Part shown: positions 35,265 to 45,064 of the stretch, one piece after another
Layout: every line of letters starts with the position of its first letter
How positions within the stretch are numbered: the first letter of the stretch is position 1
Assembly (NCBI GenBank): GCA_903944165.1
Contig: CAJAQT010000013.1
Location: 1-61,116 of the forward strand
Origin: an uncultured Methylococcaceae bacterium
GTDB lineage: Bacteria > Pseudomonadota > Gammaproteobacteria > Methylococcales > Methylomonadaceae
Reading direction: 5' to 3'
Length of the DNA stretch: 61,116 nt
Notes under the pieces: generated by a model
What the model was told of the DNA's origin: nothing
The model's input: the letters and a program-made list of their open reading frames with translations, nothing else
Databases searched by the model: none
Made by a program: the position numbers and the translations under genes

Positions 35265-36092
35265 ATGTCGTTACTTAATTTGTTCAATAAACGTGCTGGT
35301 CAGCTTAAGACTGCGATTAAGCAAAGCCAAGAAGCGCGTAATAAACCTAGTCATTCAGCTGATAATCTTTATAAAGCAGCCTATCAAGGCTATGCAGAGG
35401 TCATGATGGATGATCCTATGCGAGCAGACACACTGTACCATTGGGGCTTTGCTTTATTGCATCAAGCACGATCCAAAACAGGAACAGAAGCAGAAAAAAT
35501 GTATAGTGAAGCTATTGAGAAATTTTCATTTTGTCGAGTGATTAATCCACATTATTTAGGTGCAGCCATCGATGGTGGGGTAGCCTATATGGAGTTAGCA
35601 CGCTTGAAAAAAGTGGTGGTTAATGACAAGTTATATGATTTAGCGAAACAGTGTTTTGACCGTGCTAATAGTATTCAAAAAGGCACTGCGTCATATAATT
35701 TGGCCTGCATTCATGCCTTAAAAGGCGACGAACTTACTTGTTTAAGTGCTTTGCAGGATTCGTTTCAACACGGCAGTTTGCCTGTGGTTGCAGATATTAA
35801 AGCTGATTTGGATTTAGCTAATGTAGTGAATATTTTATGGTTTACAGATTTTATTGCCATGGTAGACGCACAAGAACAAGCGCAGGCCGCGGCATTGGAA
35901 GCTGCCAGACTGGCAAAATTAAAAGCAAAATCTTCTGCTAAACACGAGGATGACGAACATGCTGATAATACCGGCGACAACCTAGCTGAAAAACTTACCG
36001 AAGAAACGGCTGAGGTGGCGCATACAGACGGTCGCTCTAGCACTGAAAATAATGAGAGTAATACTCAAGATGATATCAATGAACGGCTCTAA
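35265..36092 (+). CDS. TPR-like helical repeat protein of unknown function
   Basis: This 275-residue soluble protein shows tetratricopeptide-like helices at about residues 25-190. Examples are LYKAAYQGYAEVMMDDPMRA, TLYHWGFALLHQARS, AEKMYSEAIEKFSFCRVINP and ASYNLACIHALKGDELTCLS, the last with the Cys/Leu pattern of a TPR end-of-group segment. The C-terminal 65 residues are Ala/Lys-rich, then acidic and disordered. There is no signal peptide. AGGAGAG gives a clear start. I do not recognise a named family; scaffolding or protein-protein contacts are likely. Confidence 0.75.
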   Translation: MSLLNLFNKRAGQLKTAIKQSQEARNKPSHSADNLYKAAYQGYAEVMMDDPMRADTLYHWGFALLHQARSKTGTEAEKMYSEAIEKFSFCRVINPHYLGAAIDGGVAYMELARLKKVVVNDKLYDLAKQCFDRANSIQKGTASYNLACIHALKGDELTCLSALQDSFQHGSLPVVADIKADLDLANVVNILWFTDFIAMVDAQEQAQAAALEAARLAKLKAKSSAKHEDDEHADNTGDNLAEKLTEETAEVAHTDGRSSTENNESNTQDDINERL

Positions 36093-36203
36093 AACGCTTC
36101 CTGCATACGCGGCTGAACGTATTGCTGCGACGATTTAACGTCATCTTGTGGTGCAATATGGTTCTGCCTATTGCACCCTTACCGTGTTATTGAATATCCA
36201 GTA

Positions 36204-37817
36204 TTAATCGTCATCCAGTAACACCGGTGGAACAATGCCGCTATGCAGTTCCATTGTTTCCACACTACGAAGCTTACGATCAATTGCTTTGGTACGTGTG
36301 GTTTGCAAGGTTTCTAGGGTATTCGATGCAGAATTGATGTGTTTGTGCACGGCGGCTAATTGTTCAGAATATTTTTTGAATTCGGTCTTCACTTCGGCAA
36401 GCACTTTCCATACTTCGCTGCTACGTTTTTGTACAGCTAAGGTTCTAAAACCCATGCTCAAACTATTGAGTAATGCGGATAACGTTGTCGGGCCTGTTAT
36501 CGTGATGCGGTAGGTTCTTTGCAATTTCTCAAACAGTTCGGGATGCCGCAAAATTTCAGCATATAGACTTTCAATAGGCAAAAATAATATTGCAAAATCA
36601 GTGGTGTGCGGTGGATCAATGTATTTGCTGCTAATGTCTTTAGCAAAGCTTTCTATGGCTTTTAACAACTGTTTTTGAGCCGTCTCAATGGCTACGATAT
36701 TGCCTTCTTCCCAAGCCGTTTGTAAGGATTGATAGCTTTCCAGTGGAAATTTTGAATCAATCGGTAACCAGACTGTTTTTTCGTCTGATTTGCCCGGTAA
36801 TTTAACGGCAAACTCAACGTTATCGCGGCTGCCCTGTTTAGTGGCTACATTGATCGCATACTGATCTGGCGACAAAATTTGTTCCAAAATATTGCCTAAT
36901 TGATATTCCCCTAAAATGCCGCGCGTTTTAACATTTGATAATACTTTTTTAAGATCGCCTACACCGATTGCCAAGCTTTGCATTTCTCCCAAGCCTTTAT
37001 GAACTTGTTCTAGCCTGTCACTCACTTGCTTAAATGATTCGCCCAAGCGTTTTTCTAAGGTATCGTGCAATTTCTCGTCAACAGTTTTGCGCATTTCATT
37101 TAGCTGCACGTTATTGTCTTCACGAATGGCTTTTAATTGATTTTCTATGGTTTGGCGGACGTCTAAAAGACTGTTTTTAGATTGTTGATTAAGGTCGGCT
37201 TGTTGTTGATTTAAGTCGGCAAATTGGAGACGTAGTTGCGCATTAAAATCTTTGATACCGGTAGAGAATTTGTCTTCAAATGAGCGCAGACCGTTATTTA
37301 ATTCTTCACGATTAACCTTGGCATCTGTTTTTATGGTGGCTTCAAATGTGGCAAAGCTCGCTAAGGTTTTATCGCGAAATTCATCTTGTTTTTGGCTTAG
37401 CACGTCACTGCTTACGAGCAATGAATGCGCTACACTTTGTTTAAATTCAGTGGAATTGTTGATGAGTTTTTCTGAAAGCTCGGTCTGTGCCGCTTTAAAT
37501 GAGGCAAGTTGCTGAACCTGTAGCGCACTATTTTCAGCAATACGATTGAGCAAGGTGTCTTGCAAGTTTTTAAAAACCTCCTGGATTTCGCGCCTATTTT
37601 CGGCACTCACATCCCGAAGTTCTTTTCTGGAATCGACCAATCCATTGGTTAAATTAAGCTCATTATTCTGAATTAAACGCGTTAATTCTGTGTAAGCCGC
37701 TGCTGGATTGCTTGCCAATAAACGGTTTATTTTTATCAGGACAATGGTCAGTAAAATCAACGCGGATAACAACAGTAAGCCACCTAATGTTAAGGCTATG
37801 GATACAGTTTCAATCAT
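36204..37817 (-). CDS. rmuC: DNA recombination protein RmuC
   Basis: RmuC limits sequence inversions at inverted repeats and is thought to be a nuclease-type protein. The 537-residue protein has an N-terminal membrane anchor (IALTLGGLLLLSALILLTIV). A long coiled coil follows (residues about 50-260, rich in Gln/Glu/Leu). The conserved RmuC domain comes next: VKTRGILGEYQLGNILEQIL, WLPIDSKFPLESYQ, DFAILFLPIESLYAEIL, and GPTTLSALLNSLSMGFRTLA. Length and layout are typical. Confidence 0.93.
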   Translation of the reverse strand: MIETVSIALTLGGLLLLSALILLTIVLIKINRLLASNPAAAYTELTRLIQNNELNLTNGLVDSRKELRDVSAENRREIQEVFKNLQDTLLNRIAENSALQVQQLASFKAAQTELSEKLINNSTEFKQSVAHSLLVSSDVLSQKQDEFRDKTLASFATFEATIKTDAKVNREELNNGLRSFEDKFSTGIKDFNAQLRLQFADLNQQQADLNQQSKNSLLDVRQTIENQLKAIREDNNVQLNEMRKTVDEKLHDTLEKRLGESFKQVSDRLEQVHKGLGEMQSLAIGVGDLKKVLSNVKTRGILGEYQLGNILEQILSPDQYAINVATKQGSRDNVEFAVKLPGKSDEKTVWLPIDSKFPLESYQSLQTAWEEGNIVAIETAQKQLLKAIESFAKDISSKYIDPPHTTDFAILFLPIESLYAEILRHPELFEKLQRTYRITITGPTTLSALLNSLSMGFRTLAVQKRSSEVWKVLAEVKTEFKKYSEQLAAVHKHINSASNTLETLQTTRTKAIDRKLRSVETMELHSGIVPPVLLDDD

Positions 37818-37887
37818 AATTTTTATAATAAATATGGGCGCATTGCATTACGTTAAGCACGTTGAATTGTAACGGATGTGTTATTTG

Positions 37888-38109
37888 TTATTGCCAACCT
37901 TGTTGCCATTGGTCTTTATCGGCTAAAGCCTGAATGGGCAGGCTAACTGTGCGTTGCGTATAAACGGCTTCTAATTCAACTGTTTGAACGTTAGGTGATG
38001 GCTGCTCAGGTGGATTAAGACGGGTGACAATAAAATGTTTTTCTTTATTTACGGGCGTCACCGCAGTCCATTTGCTGTTTAGTAATTTAGTGCTTTGCAT
38101 TCGACGCAT
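37888..38109 (-). CDS. TIGR02450-family Trp-rich small protein
   Basis: This is a 73-residue protein with KLLNSKWTAVTPVNKEKHFI, VTRLNPPEQPSP, VELEAVYTQRT and DKDQWQQGW. The pattern matches the small Trp-rich TIGR02450 family, whose role is unknown. It starts nine bases after the crtNb stop and on the same strand, so it is very likely transcribed with the carotenoid operon. Another Met lies at residue 4. Confidence 0.8.
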   Translation of the reverse strand: MRRMQSTKLLNSKWTAVTPVNKEKHFIVTRLNPPEQPSPNVQTVELEAVYTQRTVSLPIQALADKDQWQQGWQ

Positions 38110-38118
38110 GATGTTTTA

Positions 38119-39618
38119 TTAATCCTTAAGATCAGCAAGAATCTTATCGCGTACCAATTGCCCTGATAAGACGACCATTGGCATGCCACCCCCTGGATTG
38201 ACACTGCCGCCCACGAAATACAAATTCTTAAATTGACCACTACGTTGCGGGGCTTTAAAACCTAAGTTTTTAAAACGGTCTGTCACTACACCGTAAATTG
38301 ATCCTTGATTTGAATAATACCGTGCTTCAATATCGTGCGGTGTCCAGTATTCTTCAGTCACAATATGTTGCCGTAAATGAGTGAGTCCCATTCGTTCTAA
38401 TTTAATCAACACACGTTCACGGAAGGCTAAATACTGGTCTGCGGTAATTGGTTTAGCGGGATCAAGATGGGGAATATGTGGCAATATTTTTATAATTTCA
38501 CAGCCTTCAGGGGCTTGTTGTGGATCACTTTTAACGGGTGCAACGAGATAAATGGTGGGATCTTCTGACAACTGATGCTCAGTAAAAATAGCTTTAAAAT
38601 GCTCGCGTGGATGCTCAGAGTAAAAGAAATTATGGTGGGCTAACTGTGGATATTGTCGATTAACGCCTAAATGCAACACCAACCCTGAACAACTGGGCGC
38701 AAAACCTTGCATTTTTTGTAACTCAGCTGCACTGCTGTTTAATAATTTTTGCATGGCAGGAATTACCTCCATGTTTGACACCACGATATCAGCATGGCGG
38801 CACTCGCCATCAGCACTCACTACGCCCGTCACTTGCTGCCCGGCGTGTATTAGTTCGGTGATTTCGGTGTTTACGTGTATCTTCACTCCTAATTCTAAGG
38901 CTAAGCGTTCTAAGCCTTGTGCAATAGCATACATACCACCTTGCACATACCATAAGCCATAATCAAATTGAATGGCGGGTAATAAATTCATTAATGCAGG
39001 TGCATCATACGGTGATGAACCGACATACTTGATAAAATAATTAAGAATCTCAACTAATTTAGGGTGACTAATATGCTTGCGCACACCTTGATCCATTGAA
39101 TGTAAAATATCAAAATCAAGCGCACTGCGCAGGGGACCATAAAATTTAAGCAGTTCCCACACGGTATCTATGCCTTTGGCGAAATAACCTGCTTCTGTTG
39201 CGGCACATAAACGTCTGGAATAGGCCATAAAGCGGGCAAATTCTTCGGGTGCCTTAGGATCTAATTGACTTAACTGCGTGTGCATTATTGCAGGGTCGGC
39301 GCTTAAATCAACCACACTGCCATCTTCAAAAAAGTTGCGCCAATGCGGTTCAATCTGTTGAAAGTTAATATAATCTTCACGGCGCTTACCCGCGTTAGTG
39401 AATAAGGCATCAAAGAGTGCTGGCATGGTTAAGATGGAGGGGCCTAAATCAAAGGTAAAGCCGTCTTTTATTAAGACATTAAGTTTACCGCCCACTTTGT
39501 CATTTTTTTCTATGAGTTCAACAGCAAAGCCTTCGGTAGCTAAGGAGATTGCTGCGGATAAGCCGCCTAAGCCTGCACCAATGATGATGATTTTTTTTTG
39601 GGGAACGTGGTGTGTCAT
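38119..39618 (-). CDS. crtNb: CrtP/CrtNb-type diapolycopene oxygenase
   Basis: This is the carotenoid oxygenase of the C30 pathway, which oxidises the terminal methyl groups of diapolycopene or diaponeurosporene to aldehydes. The 499-residue flavoprotein starts IIIIGAGLGGLSAAISLA. Along its length it resembles Staphylococcus CrtP: FDLGPSILTMPALFD, HWRNFFEDGSVVDL, YFIKYVGSSPYDAPALM, NMEVIPAMQKLL, YPQLAHHNFFYSEH and a C-terminal YFVGGSVNPGGGMPMVVLSG. It begins one base after the aldehyde dehydrogenase stop. It could also be called crtP; activity on the exact substrate is inferred. Confidence 0.88.
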   Translation of the reverse strand: MTHHVPQKKIIIIGAGLGGLSAAISLATEGFAVELIEKNDKVGGKLNVLIKDGFTFDLGPSILTMPALFDALFTNAGKRREDYINFQQIEPHWRNFFEDGSVVDLSADPAIMHTQLSQLDPKAPEEFARFMAYSRRLCAATEAGYFAKGIDTVWELLKFYGPLRSALDFDILHSMDQGVRKHISHPKLVEILNYFIKYVGSSPYDAPALMNLLPAIQFDYGLWYVQGGMYAIAQGLERLALELGVKIHVNTEITELIHAGQQVTGVVSADGECRHADIVVSNMEVIPAMQKLLNSSAAELQKMQGFAPSCSGLVLHLGVNRQYPQLAHHNFFYSEHPREHFKAIFTEHQLSEDPTIYLVAPVKSDPQQAPEGCEIIKILPHIPHLDPAKPITADQYLAFRERVLIKLERMGLTHLRQHIVTEEYWTPHDIEARYYSNQGSIYGVVTDRFKNLGFKAPQRSGQFKNLYFVGGSVNPGGGMPMVVLSGQLVRDKILADLKD

Positions 39619-39619
39619 G

Positions 39620-41215
39620 TTAAAAAATCCTATGCCAAGGTAAGCGTGATTTTAAATTTTGCCAATGTTGTAAAAAATTAAACTGTGAAAATTCTCTAAA
39701 ATGAGTTAATGCCAACTTATTACGCTGCACACGTTGCAGCCATGAGCCGCTTCCATAAATAACATCTAAATATCCTTTAAAATTCTGGTATTGCGTTTGA
39801 GAATAAGGAAACCAATTGGGCTCTTTAGCTAATTGACTGCGATTAATCATTGTCGAGACAGAATAACTAAAAGCGCGTAAGCCTTCGGCGCCATGATAGC
39901 GTCCAAAGCCACTTTTTTTCACTCCGCCAAACGGTAATTGTGGATGTCCCGCATTTTTGATAACGTCATTGATTACCCAGCCACCCACTACAAGTTGCTT
40001 GGCAACGCGCGCTGCTTTTGCAATGTCTTGACTCCATACGCTGGCATGTAAACCAAATTCGCTAGCGTTTAGCTGTGCAATTACGTCCGCTTCATTGATA
40101 AAAGGCAGGACAGCGACTATGGGGCCAAAAGTTTCTTCTTGCATAATGCGCATATCAGCACGCATCTTCCATAATATAACTGGTTTAACATAATTTCCGT
40201 TTCGTTCAAGTGGCCCTGAGGCGCACGCACCTTTTGCTAGAGCATCGTTATAATGGGCTTCAACCAGTGCAAATTGTCGTGTTGAAGTGATCGTTCCTAA
40301 ATCACCGTACTCACCATGTCCGATGGTTAAGGTGGTTAGTTTATGCAGCAGTTGCTGCAAAAAGTCGTCAAAACAGTGCTGTTCAACGTATAAACGCTCA
40401 ATGGAAATGCAAATTTGTCCACTGTGACTAAACGCGCCATACATAACGGCATGACTGGCGCGGCTTAATTGTGCATCAGCAAAAACGACCATCGCATCTT
40501 TACTGCCCAGTTCTAGTAATACAGGAATAGGATGCTGTGCTGCACGTTGCATGACGGCGCGTCCAGTGTGTAAACCTCCCGTAAAAAAAACTAAATCAGG
40601 TGCGGCATCAATGAGTTGTTCGCCAACAGAGCCATCACCCACCAGAGTTTGTACTAAATGTGCTGGTAAGGCTAATTGCTGAAATAACTCAAGCAATAAC
40701 GCGCTAATCGGTAAGCTTAATTCTGATGCTTTTAAAATGACCGCGTTACCGGCAATTAATGCCGTTATCATGGGAATGAAGGCTAATTGAAAAGGAAAAT
40801 TCCACGGCGCCAAGATAGCTACCACCCCATAGGGATGAAACTCAATCTGTGCGGTGGAAGCAGGAAAGCTTAACGGCGACGTAAACACGGCGCGTTCCTG
40901 TAGCACTTTGGGCGCGTGTTTGCCATAGTACGCCAGTAAATCTAGGCTTGGATAGACCTCACCCAGTAAAGCTTCAGTCTTAACTTTACCTGTTGTTTGG
41001 CATAACACATCACAAATAGAATCCAGTTTTGCTAAGAGTAATGGGGTTAATTCCGCTAAGTGTTGACAGCGTTCAGCAACACTTAATTGTTGCCATGTTT
41101 GCCCTGCGCACCTGGCGCGGACAACACTTGCCTTAATCTCGTCAGCTGAGCTTATGACATACTCGCCTAATAAGTGCCCATCAATGGGTGAATATGCAGT
41201 TAATATGGTCATCAA
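39620..41215 (-). CDS. ald: Aldehyde dehydrogenase of the C30 carotenoid pathway
   Basis: In Methylomonas-type clusters this NAD(P)-dependent dehydrogenase oxidises carotenoid aldehydes to acids. The 531-residue protein has the family core: LAPWNFPFQLAFIPMITALI, ILKASELSLPISALLL, FTGGLHTGRAVM, LELGSKDAMVVFADA (catalytic Glu) and GAFSHSGQICISIERLYVE (catalytic Cys). The C-terminus adds about 60 residues beyond a typical aldehyde dehydrogenase core. It lies one base from genes on both sides, between the two desaturase-like enzymes. The symbol follows Methylomonas usage. Confidence 0.9.
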   Translation of the reverse strand: MMTILTAYSPIDGHLLGEYVISSADEIKASVVRARCAGQTWQQLSVAERCQHLAELTPLLLAKLDSICDVLCQTTGKVKTEALLGEVYPSLDLLAYYGKHAPKVLQERAVFTSPLSFPASTAQIEFHPYGVVAILAPWNFPFQLAFIPMITALIAGNAVILKASELSLPISALLLELFQQLALPAHLVQTLVGDGSVGEQLIDAAPDLVFFTGGLHTGRAVMQRAAQHPIPVLLELGSKDAMVVFADAQLSRASHAVMYGAFSHSGQICISIERLYVEQHCFDDFLQQLLHKLTTLTIGHGEYGDLGTITSTRQFALVEAHYNDALAKGACASGPLERNGNYVKPVILWKMRADMRIMQEETFGPIVAVLPFINEADVIAQLNASEFGLHASVWSQDIAKAARVAKQLVVGGWVINDVIKNAGHPQLPFGGVKKSGFGRYHGAEGLRAFSYSVSTMINRSQLAKEPNWFPYSQTQYQNFKGYLDVIYGSGSWLQRVQRNKLALTHFREFSQFNFLQHWQNLKSRLPWHRIF

Positions 41216-41216
41216 T

Positions 41217-42746
41217 TTAAGACTTTTTTAACCAGGCACTTTTCGCAATGTGCGTAAATTTAACCTGATGTTTTTTAGCAATTAACTGAGAAGAAATGCG
41301 TGCTGATTCATAAATAGTAGGTAAGCCACTACCAGGATGCGTTCCTCCCCCCACTAAATAACAGTGTGCAAGTTCTTCAAATTGGTTGTGAGGTCGCCAA
41401 TAAAGCATTTGACTAAAGGTGTGCGCCAAACTAAATGTTGCACCTTTGTAAACGGCTTCATCTTGCTCCCAGTGTTGTGGCGTAATGATTTTTTCACACT
41501 CAATATGGTCACGAAGATCCGTTAATTTTAAGCGCGTTTCTAAGGTAGTTAATACTTGCTCTCGTATGTGTTGACAATGTGCGTGCCAATCAATGCCGCT
41601 GTCATTATTGGGCATAGGTACTAAGACATATAATGCTGATTTACCAGGTGGCGCTAAGCTAGCATCTGTACTTGAAGCATTTTGTACATAAAACGAAAAA
41701 TCCGTAGGCAAGCTTTTATCGTTAAAAATATTTTTTATGTTGGTGCGATAATCACCTGCAAAGGCAATGGTATGATGAGGTAGCTCGTAAAGTTTATCTA
41801 AGCCCAAATACAGCATAAAGGTAGAGCATGAATAATCATACTGGGCTAATTTTTCTGGGCAATACTTTTTCAAGATGCCTGGCTCAACTAAGTGCGTCAT
41901 GGCATGAGCAAAATCAGCATTAATGATCACTTCATCAGCCATAATTGACTCGCCATTTTCAAGTTTAACGCCTTTCACTGCACCGTTTTCAATGACTAAA
42001 GATGCTACGGGAGTGGATAAATGCAGTTGTCCACCCGTTTCTTCAAGCACGGTTGCCATTGCGGTCGCGAGTTGATTTAAGCCGCCCGTAACATGATAAA
42101 TACCATAATCATGCTCTAAATACGGCAGCATGGTAAATAATGCCGGACAATCCCAGGGCGACATGCCTAAATATTTGGATTGAAAAGAAAACGCTAAACG
42201 CATTTTTTCTTGACTAAAATACTGCCCTAAGTTTTCAAATACACTTTTAGGAAACCCTAACCACGGCACGGCTTTCAGTAAATCCCATGAAAAAAACGCC
42301 GCCAATGATGAATAATCACGCGTAATACAAGGATATAAATAATTAAAACGCGTCCGTTCTTGCTTCATAAAGCGTTGATAACCATCGCCTATCTCTGGAA
42401 ACACCCGCGCTAACTCAGCTTGCATGGCTTCAGTCTCTGAAAACACAGACAACGCACGATCATCATAGAGTAATTGATACATTGGATTTAACGGGGAAAA
42501 GCTTAAGTAATCTTCACTTTTTCGATCACATAGCGCAAACATTTCATCCAACACGCCTTTCATTAATAAAAATGTGGGGCCAGTATCAAAAGTAAAACCT
42601 TGCATAGTGATTGCCCGATTACGCCCTCCTACCTGTTCGTTTTTATCAAAAATGCTTACTTTAAAACCATGATGACTTAAGAGCATCCCTGCACACAGCC
42701 CACCAGGACCGGCACCCACTATAATGATATGTTTTGAATTTGCCAT
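41217..42746 (-). CDS. crtN: CrtN-type 4,4'-diapophytoene desaturase
   Basis: CrtN introduces the conjugated double bonds of C30 carotenoids. The 509-residue FAD protein starts IIIVGAGPGGLCAGMLLSHH with FDKNEQVGGRNRAI. It follows CrtN with FDTGPTFLLMKGVLDEMFAL, KYLGMSPWDCPALFTMLPYL, YDYSCSTFMLYLGLDKLYEL, SSTDASLAPPGKSALYVLVP and the C-terminal YLVGGGTHPGSGLPTIYESA. It heads the operon crtN-ald-crtNb-(Trp-rich). A crtM/squalene-synthase gene for the precursor is not in the window. Confidence 0.88.
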   Translation of the reverse strand: MANSKHIIIVGAGPGGLCAGMLLSHHGFKVSIFDKNEQVGGRNRAITMQGFTFDTGPTFLLMKGVLDEMFALCDRKSEDYLSFSPLNPMYQLLYDDRALSVFSETEAMQAELARVFPEIGDGYQRFMKQERTRFNYLYPCITRDYSSLAAFFSWDLLKAVPWLGFPKSVFENLGQYFSQEKMRLAFSFQSKYLGMSPWDCPALFTMLPYLEHDYGIYHVTGGLNQLATAMATVLEETGGQLHLSTPVASLVIENGAVKGVKLENGESIMADEVIINADFAHAMTHLVEPGILKKYCPEKLAQYDYSCSTFMLYLGLDKLYELPHHTIAFAGDYRTNIKNIFNDKSLPTDFSFYVQNASSTDASLAPPGKSALYVLVPMPNNDSGIDWHAHCQHIREQVLTTLETRLKLTDLRDHIECEKIITPQHWEQDEAVYKGATFSLAHTFSQMLYWRPHNQFEELAHCYLVGGGTHPGSGLPTIYESARISSQLIAKKHQVKFTHIAKSAWLKKS

Positions 42747-42852
42747 GATTAAAATTGAAATAATGAGGAGGTAAATTTACTTTTTTATAACGTCGTTAAA
42801 GTAGCTGTTTTGTAGGGAATATGTTAACTGACAGCAGCTTAGGACTAAAACC

Positions 42853-43191
42853 TTACACTTTTTTAACAAATTCAGATTTTAATTGCATTGCCCCAATGCC
42901 ATCAATTTTACAATCAATATCATGGTCGCCTTCTATAATTCGAATGTTTTTTACTTTGGTACCTACTTTAACCACTAACGACGAGCCTTTAACTTTTAAG
43001 TCTTTGATAACAGTGACCGTATCGCCATCCATTAATACATTGCCGTTAGCATCACGGATTTCACGTTGATCGTTATCCTCTGCGGCGGTGTCGGTGGACC
43101 ATTCATGCCCACATTCAGGGCAGATATACATGGCATTGTCTTCGTAACAATACTCCGAAGCACAGCTTGGGCAAGGCGGTAAATCACTCAT
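42853..43191 (-). CDS. yjdM: PhnA/YjdM family zinc-ribbon protein
   Basis: This is a 112-residue protein with an N-terminal zinc ribbon ([20 protein letters not shown], two CxxC pairs) and a conserved C-terminal beta domain with [17 protein letters not shown] and [20 protein letters not shown]. It matches YjdM (formerly PhnA), whose function is not settled. The ATG at 43191 is chosen because AGGAAA stands at good distance upstream; a start at 43212 adds seven residues. It lies upstream of crtN on the same strand with a 106-nt gap. Confidence 0.88.
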   Translation of the reverse strand: MSDLPPCPSCASEYCYEDNAMYICPECGHEWSTDTAAEDNDQREIRDANGNVLMDGDTVTVIKDLKVKGSSLVVKVGTKVKNIRIIEGDHDIDCKIDGIGAMQLKSEFVKKV

Positions 43192-43323
43192 TGGTTTTCC
43201 TAAAGTTGACAAAAGTAAAGGTAATACAGCGTGTTAGTTCAAGTAGACGTGTTGAATAAACGTTAAAGCTTTGATAGCAGACGATTAACTCTTGAACATG
43301 TTTACTGAAAAGGCTAATCATGT

Positions 43324-43731
43324 TTAGGGATTAACTTGGTTTATCCAGTTTTGTAAATTGTAATAATTAGTTACCCTGGCAATTTTTTGCTCACGAATGT
43401 CAAAAAAAGCGCCAGCAGGTAAGGTATAGGTTTGTCCATTGGCTTCTGGTAAGCCTTCATCAGTGTGTAAATAATTACCCAGCACTACAAATTCAGCTGC
43501 TGCACGACTGCCGTCAGCCGTGGCCATAATCACCATATCGATTAATTGCTCTTTATAATGACAATTCATGTTGGCCATAAAGTCTGTAAAGGCAAGCTTG
43601 CCTGTTTCTCTACGTCCTTGATTAATATCATGAACAACATCGTCAGTGAGTAGGTTTAAAAACGTTTCCATATCGGCGTTGTTAAATGCGGCATAATATT
43701 TTTTTATAAGATTAATGCTTTCAGTATTCAT
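43324..43731 (-). CDS. SnoaL/NTF2-like ketosteroid isomerase-related protein
   Basis: This 135-residue protein has the compact NTF2-like fold pattern: INLIKKYYAAFNNADMETFL, LLTDDVVHDINQGRRETGK, TADGSRAAAEFVVLGNYL and GAFFDIREQKIARVTNYYNL. It probably binds a small hydrophobic ligand, but no substrate can be inferred. There is no signal peptide. It is a single gene between yjdM and the divergent DUF1415 gene. Confidence 0.78.
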   Translation of the reverse strand: MNTESINLIKKYYAAFNNADMETFLNLLTDDVVHDINQGRRETGKLAFTDFMANMNCHYKEQLIDMVIMATADGSRAAAEFVVLGNYLHTDEGLPEANGQTYTLPAGAFFDIREQKIARVTNYYNLQNWINQVNP

Positions 43732-43875
43732 AATGACTCAAATAAAAAGGTTAAAAAAATCTATTTTACCGTTTGTTAGAGGCTAATTCTGCACTATTTT
43801 TAATTTTGTTTGCGCGATTGAGGCGAACTCATTGCTACACTATTCACTTCATTTACTAGACTGAGAAACATTATC

Positions 43876-44430
43876 TTGACGACATTTAACGCTAACGCTG
43901 TTCTTGACGCTACGCAGCAATGGTTAATGCGCGTAGTGATTGGACATAATCTTTGTCCTTTTGCAAAACGCGAAGTAGATCTGCATAGAATTCGTTTTTA
44001 TGTGGATGAACATCTCAATCTTGCCGATTGTTTAGCCACCTGCGTGGAAGAATGGCAATATTTAGACGCGAATGAAACGTGTGAAACCACCTTACTATGC
44101 TATGCCCATGCCTTTAGCGATTTTAATGACTACTTAGACTTTTTCTATATGGCAGAATGTTTACTGGCAGACGAAGGCTATGAGGGTATGTATCAACTTG
44201 CCAGCTTTCATCCTGACTATTGTTTTAACGATGCACCCGCAGACGATCCAGCCAATTACACCAATCGTTCACCTTACCCGATGGTGCATATTTTACGAGA
44301 ACATAGCTTGACAAAGGCAATCGATCAGCACCCAAATGCTGAAGAAATTCCTGAGCGTAATATTGCATTAACGCGTCAACTTGGTTTAGAAGCTATGCAA
44401 CAGTTACTGGATTCTTGTTATCAGCGCTAA
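43876..44430 (+). CDS. DUF1415 family protein
   Basis: This 184-residue protein has the DUF1415 landmarks: WLMRVVIGHNLCPFAKRE, YQLASFHPDYCFNDAPADD and PANYTNRSPYPMVHILRE. The family function is unknown. The start is a TTG at 43876 because the conserved N-terminus lies before the first ATG (residue 18), which would cut it. It is a single gene. Confidence 0.85.
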   Translation: MTTFNANAVLDATQQWLMRVVIGHNLCPFAKREVDLHRIRFYVDEHLNLADCLATCVEEWQYLDANETCETTLLCYAHAFSDFNDYLDFFYMAECLLADEGYEGMYQLASFHPDYCFNDAPADDPANYTNRSPYPMVHILREHSLTKAIDQHPNAEEIPERNIALTRQLGLEAMQQLLDSCYQR

Positions 44431-44629
44431 TCAACCTCACCCGTCAGCGAGGGGTAGCGCACATCAACAATAATTGAAGCCGTGCGGACTGGCACACGCA
44501 CGTTTATGCAGCGATATTGGACGCGTATGCGTTGATGACGTTAGCTGTGGTCAACAAAATAATTTGGCAAACTGCGTAGCGCTCAGTACACTTGTTCAAA
44601 CTTTAACAAAATTACTGTAGGCTCTTTTT

Positions 44630-44983
44630 ATGTCCAGTCGCCAAGCTAAACTTCAAGAAGATACCAACTATCGGGTAATGCGCTTACTTGAAGAAAATCC
44701 TGATATGACTCAACGTGAATTAGCCGAGCGTTTAGGTGTTAGCGTGGGTGGGTTAAATTATTGCCTTAAAGCCCTGATAGAAAAAGGCTGGGTAAAAATG
44801 CACAATTTTAGTCATAGTAAAAATAAATTTGGCTACATGTATTTATTAACGCCGATAGGCATGGCAGAAAAAACGCTATTAACCAGTCGTTTTTTAAAAC
44901 GTAAGTTAGAAGAATATGACGCACTCAAAACTGAAATTGAAGCCTTGCAGACGGAGATAAAGTCAGGAGAAAAGATTTCATAG
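44630..44983 (+). CDS. MarR-family EPS-associated transcriptional regulator
   Basis: This is a 117-residue winged-helix regulator. The helix-turn-helix is NPDMTQRELAERLGVSVGGL then NYCLKALIEKGWVKM, and the wing continues YMYLLTPIGMAEKTLLT. The C-terminal end is a coiled coil (RFLKRKLEEYDALKTEIEAL). This matches the MarR-type proteins found at the head of exopolysaccharide clusters. Here it is followed after 81 nt by an rfaH-like gene, another polysaccharide regulator, but no biosynthetic genes come next. It may act on the rfb block at 4289 or on loci outside the window. Confidence 0.82.
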   Translation: MSSRQAKLQEDTNYRVMRLLEENPDMTQRELAERLGVSVGGLNYCLKALIEKGWVKMHNFSHSKNKFGYMYLLTPIGMAEKTLLTSRFLKRKLEEYDALKTEIEALQTEIKSGEKIS

Positions 44984-45064
44984 ACTCAAGAAATGGTGTT
45001 ATGCCCCGTTAAGCAGTGACTTAAATTTAGCACGTTAATTAGCCATGTCAGGTACAAGAAAACC

